From positions 1 to 6,790 of the forward strand of contig JAATVJ010000341.1 in NCBI GenBank assembly GCA_014523515.1: a DNA stretch of 6,790 bases, written 5' to 3'. The DNA comes from Nitrososphaerales archaeon TH1177. GTDB lineage: Archaea > Thermoproteota > Nitrososphaeria > Nitrososphaerales > Nitrososphaeraceae. Below, piece after piece: positions 5,421 to 6,790 of this stretch. A program made the translations under genes and the position numbers. The notes beneath the pieces are model-generated. The model was given only the letters and a program-made list of their open reading frames with translations, was not told the DNA's origin and searched no databases. Each line of letters begins with the position of its first letter. The first letter of the stretch is position 1.

Positions 5421-6395
5421 ATGACCTATTCTGAGACTAATACAACTGCTGGTACTAATACTACTACTGGTGATGATGATTTTATTGCTAGATGTACTGC
5501 ATTCAGTCCAGGTCATATTACAGGGTTCTTTGAAAAACCTAGTAATAATAATAATAATCGGGATTTGCTTTTTTATGGATCAAAAGGAGCAGGTTTTTCT
5601 TTTAAAAAAGGAGTAACTACAACAATAGAACTTTACAAATCTAAGAATAAAGGTTATCAAATCTTACTTAATGATTCTTTATTTAACGAACTACAAGTTT
5701 CAAAATGGGTTGTCCAATATTATCTTGATAAATTTGATTTACCTTCTTATTTTATCAATATAAAACATTCTATAGATATTCCTATAGGTTATGGATTAGG
5801 AACAAGTGGTGCAGCTGCTTTGAGTCTTTCATATGCTTTGAATAAAGCTCTTGATATAGGTTTATTAAAAGAACAGGCAGCTCAGATAGCCCATATTGCT
5901 GAAATACAATGCAAGACAGGTTTAGGAACTGTAATCGCTGAATTCTACGGTGGACTAGAAATTCGAACTAGTTTTGGTGCTCCAGGAATAGGTAAAGTGA
6001 CTAAAATAGAATTAAATAATTATAAAGCTGTTATTCTTTGTATTAATCCAATTTCTACAAAACAAATTCTTGATAATTATTCAAATAATGCTAATGCTCT
6101 TGGTAATAAGATGGTGGAACAATTATTATTATCAAAAGATGTTAATTCTTTTTTGAGGATGGCTCACAAGTTTGCAGATTTTTTAGGATTGACAAAAGGA
6201 TTCTGTGAAAAACCAATACAAAAGTTAAACAGTCTTGGAATTGATTGTAGTATGGCTTTGTTTGGACAAACAGTTTTTACCATGGTTCAGGATAGTGAAG
6301 TCTCTAAAGTTACATCAATTTTGAAGGAGTTTCCCGGTACCTTGATAGTTTCGGAAATTGATAATAAAGGAGCTTTAATAAAAAATTATGATTGA
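5421..6395 (+). CDS. Pantoate kinase (PoK, GHMP kinase family)
   Basis: The product (324 aa) phosphorylates pantoate with ATP to give 4-phosphopantoate, the archaeal entry to CoA in place of bacterial PanC/PanK chemistry. GHMP features: the PoK signature SPGHITGFFE at 29-38; the ATP-binding loop PIGYGLGTSGAAALS at 121-135; and the C-terminal CSMALFGQTVFTM at 276-288. The assignment is strengthened by the overlapping downstream gene for the next enzyme. The start is ATG 5421, as no ATG, GTG or TTG occurs in frame between it and the signature. This gives an N-terminal extension of about 26 residues, rich in Thr, Asn and Gly and ending in DDD, that the usual PoK (about 280-300 aa) lacks. A second low-complexity patch, five Asn at 42-46, follows the signature. 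A TATA box just upstream suggests a leaderless start. Catalytic regions look intact. Confidence 0.93.
   Translation: MTYSETNTTAGTNTTTGDDDFIARCTAFSPGHITGFFEKPSNNNNNRDLLFYGSKGAGFSFKKGVTTTIELYKSKNKGYQILLNDSLFNELQVSKWVVQYYLDKFDLPSYFINIKHSIDIPIGYGLGTSGAAALSLSYALNKALDIGLLKEQAAQIAHIAEIQCKTGLGTVIAEFYGGLEIRTSFGAPGIGKVTKIELNNYKAVILCINPISTKQILDNYSNNANALGNKMVEQLLLSKDVNSFLRMAHKFADFLGLTKGFCEKPIQKLNSLGIDCSMALFGQTVFTMVQDSEVSKVTSILKEFPGTLIVSEIDNKGALIKNYD
5544..5558 (+). repeat. (AAT)5 trinucleotide repeat inside pantoate kinase
   Basis: Five uninterrupted AAT codons encode Asn 42-46, directly after the conserved GHITGFFEKPS stretch. All five use the same codon, as expected for a slippage-prone microsatellite. 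Length changes would stay in frame. Confidence 0.8.
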
Positions 6396-6790
6396 TAACC
6401 ACACTATACCATCCAATCATCCAAGAGCGAAATCTCTTGAAATAAGAGAATTACTTGTTAATGGTTTCACGTCCGGTTTGGTCGTTAGTGAAGGATTAAT
6501 AGCCCATGGTAGAGGAGAAGCATTTGATTATCTTTTAGGTGAAAAAACCTCTACTTATGCTTTTGATGCAATTAAGGCATCGGCAAGTTTACTGTTAGTT
6601 GCTGAGAGACCTGTAATATCTGTAAACGGAAATACAGCAGCATTATGTCCTAAGGATATTGTTGAGCTAGCAAATGAAACAGGATCCTTACTAGAAGTTA
6701 ATCTTTTCTACAGAACAAGAAATAGAGAAATTTTAATTGCAGAAATCCTAAAAAAAAATGGAGCAAGTATTATTCTTGGAGTAGGTCAAA
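6388..6790 (+). CDS. 4-phosphopantoate--beta-alanine ligase (phosphopantothenate synthetase), partial at right edge
   Basis: The visible 134 residues are the N-terminal half of archaeal phosphopantothenate synthetase (COG1701, formerly DUF137; usually about 250-260 aa). It joins 4-phosphopantoate and beta-alanine with ATP to make 4'-phosphopantothenate, the step right after pantoate kinase. Conserved blocks: HPRAKSLEIRELLVNGF at 11-27, GLIAHGRGEAFDYLLGEKT at 36-54, PVISVNGNTAAL at 75-86 and EVNLFYRT at 103-110. The start ATG 6388 lies inside the last codons of pantoate kinase (8-bp overlap in a different frame). An in-frame TAA at 6379 excludes longer starts, and the following residues match the family N-terminus. 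GGAG at 6369-6372 may assist initiation, though its 15-nt spacing is long; translational coupling is likely. Identity is firm; the C-terminal half is outside the window. Confidence 0.95.
   Translation, partial: MIDNHTIPSNHPRAKSLEIRELLVNGFTSGLVVSEGLIAHGRGEAFDYLLGEKTSTYAFDAIKASASLLLVAERPVISVNGNTAALCPKDIVELANETGSLLEVNLFYRTRNREILIAEILKKNGASIILGVGQ

Overview
The window comes from an AT-rich archaeon, most probably an ammonia-oxidising thaumarchaeon (Nitrososphaeria; a soil-type lineage such as Nitrosocosmicus or Nitrososphaera is my best guess). Evidence for Archaea: a Sec61-beta translocon subunit, a SUI1-type aIF1, a transcription factor B with zinc ribbon and two cyclin repeats, and the archaea-specific CoA pair pantoate kinase / phosphopantothenate synthetase. 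Start sites fit archaeal TATA-driven, often leaderless transcription. Hand counts of sample rows range from about 13-18% G+C (parts of the solute-binding and CinA-like genes) to nearly 50% (the TFB core). The genus is inference.

Layout. 1-360, minus strand: a 58-codon Sec61-beta gene with a TTG start, followed 23 bp later by the beginning of an unidentified membrane protein that runs off the left edge. 361-497: divergent promoter region. 498-806, plus: aIF1. 956-1870, plus: TFB, with its own TATA box and a GGTGA ribosome-binding site. 1940-4369, plus: an 809-residue membrane-anchored family-5 (oligopeptide-type) solute-binding protein with no permease or ATPase gene beside it. 4370-5173, minus: a stand-alone CinA N-terminal-domain protein with a TTG start; its stop codon directly abuts that of the solute-binding protein. 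5174-5420: divergent regulatory region with an 18-bp dyad and a TATA box at each end. 5421-6395, plus: pantoate kinase. 6388-6790, plus: phosphopantothenate synthetase, overlapping the kinase by 8 bp and truncated by the right edge.

How the genes relate. The left third is housekeeping (protein export, translation initiation, transcription initiation). The right end is a translationally coupled pair that converts pantoate to 4-phosphopantoate and then to 4'-phosphopantothenate for CoA. The middle holds a nutrient-binding surface protein and a nucleotide-related enzyme with no clear link to either neighbour.

The most unusual observation is the segment order of the solute-binding protein. Motifs that normally lie in the second half of family-5 binding proteins come first, and the usual N-terminal lobe motifs come second, as expected for a circular permutation, followed by an added beta-rich C-terminal domain. 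I saw no CRISPR array, insertion sequence, tRNA, rRNA, toxin-antitoxin pair or defence system.
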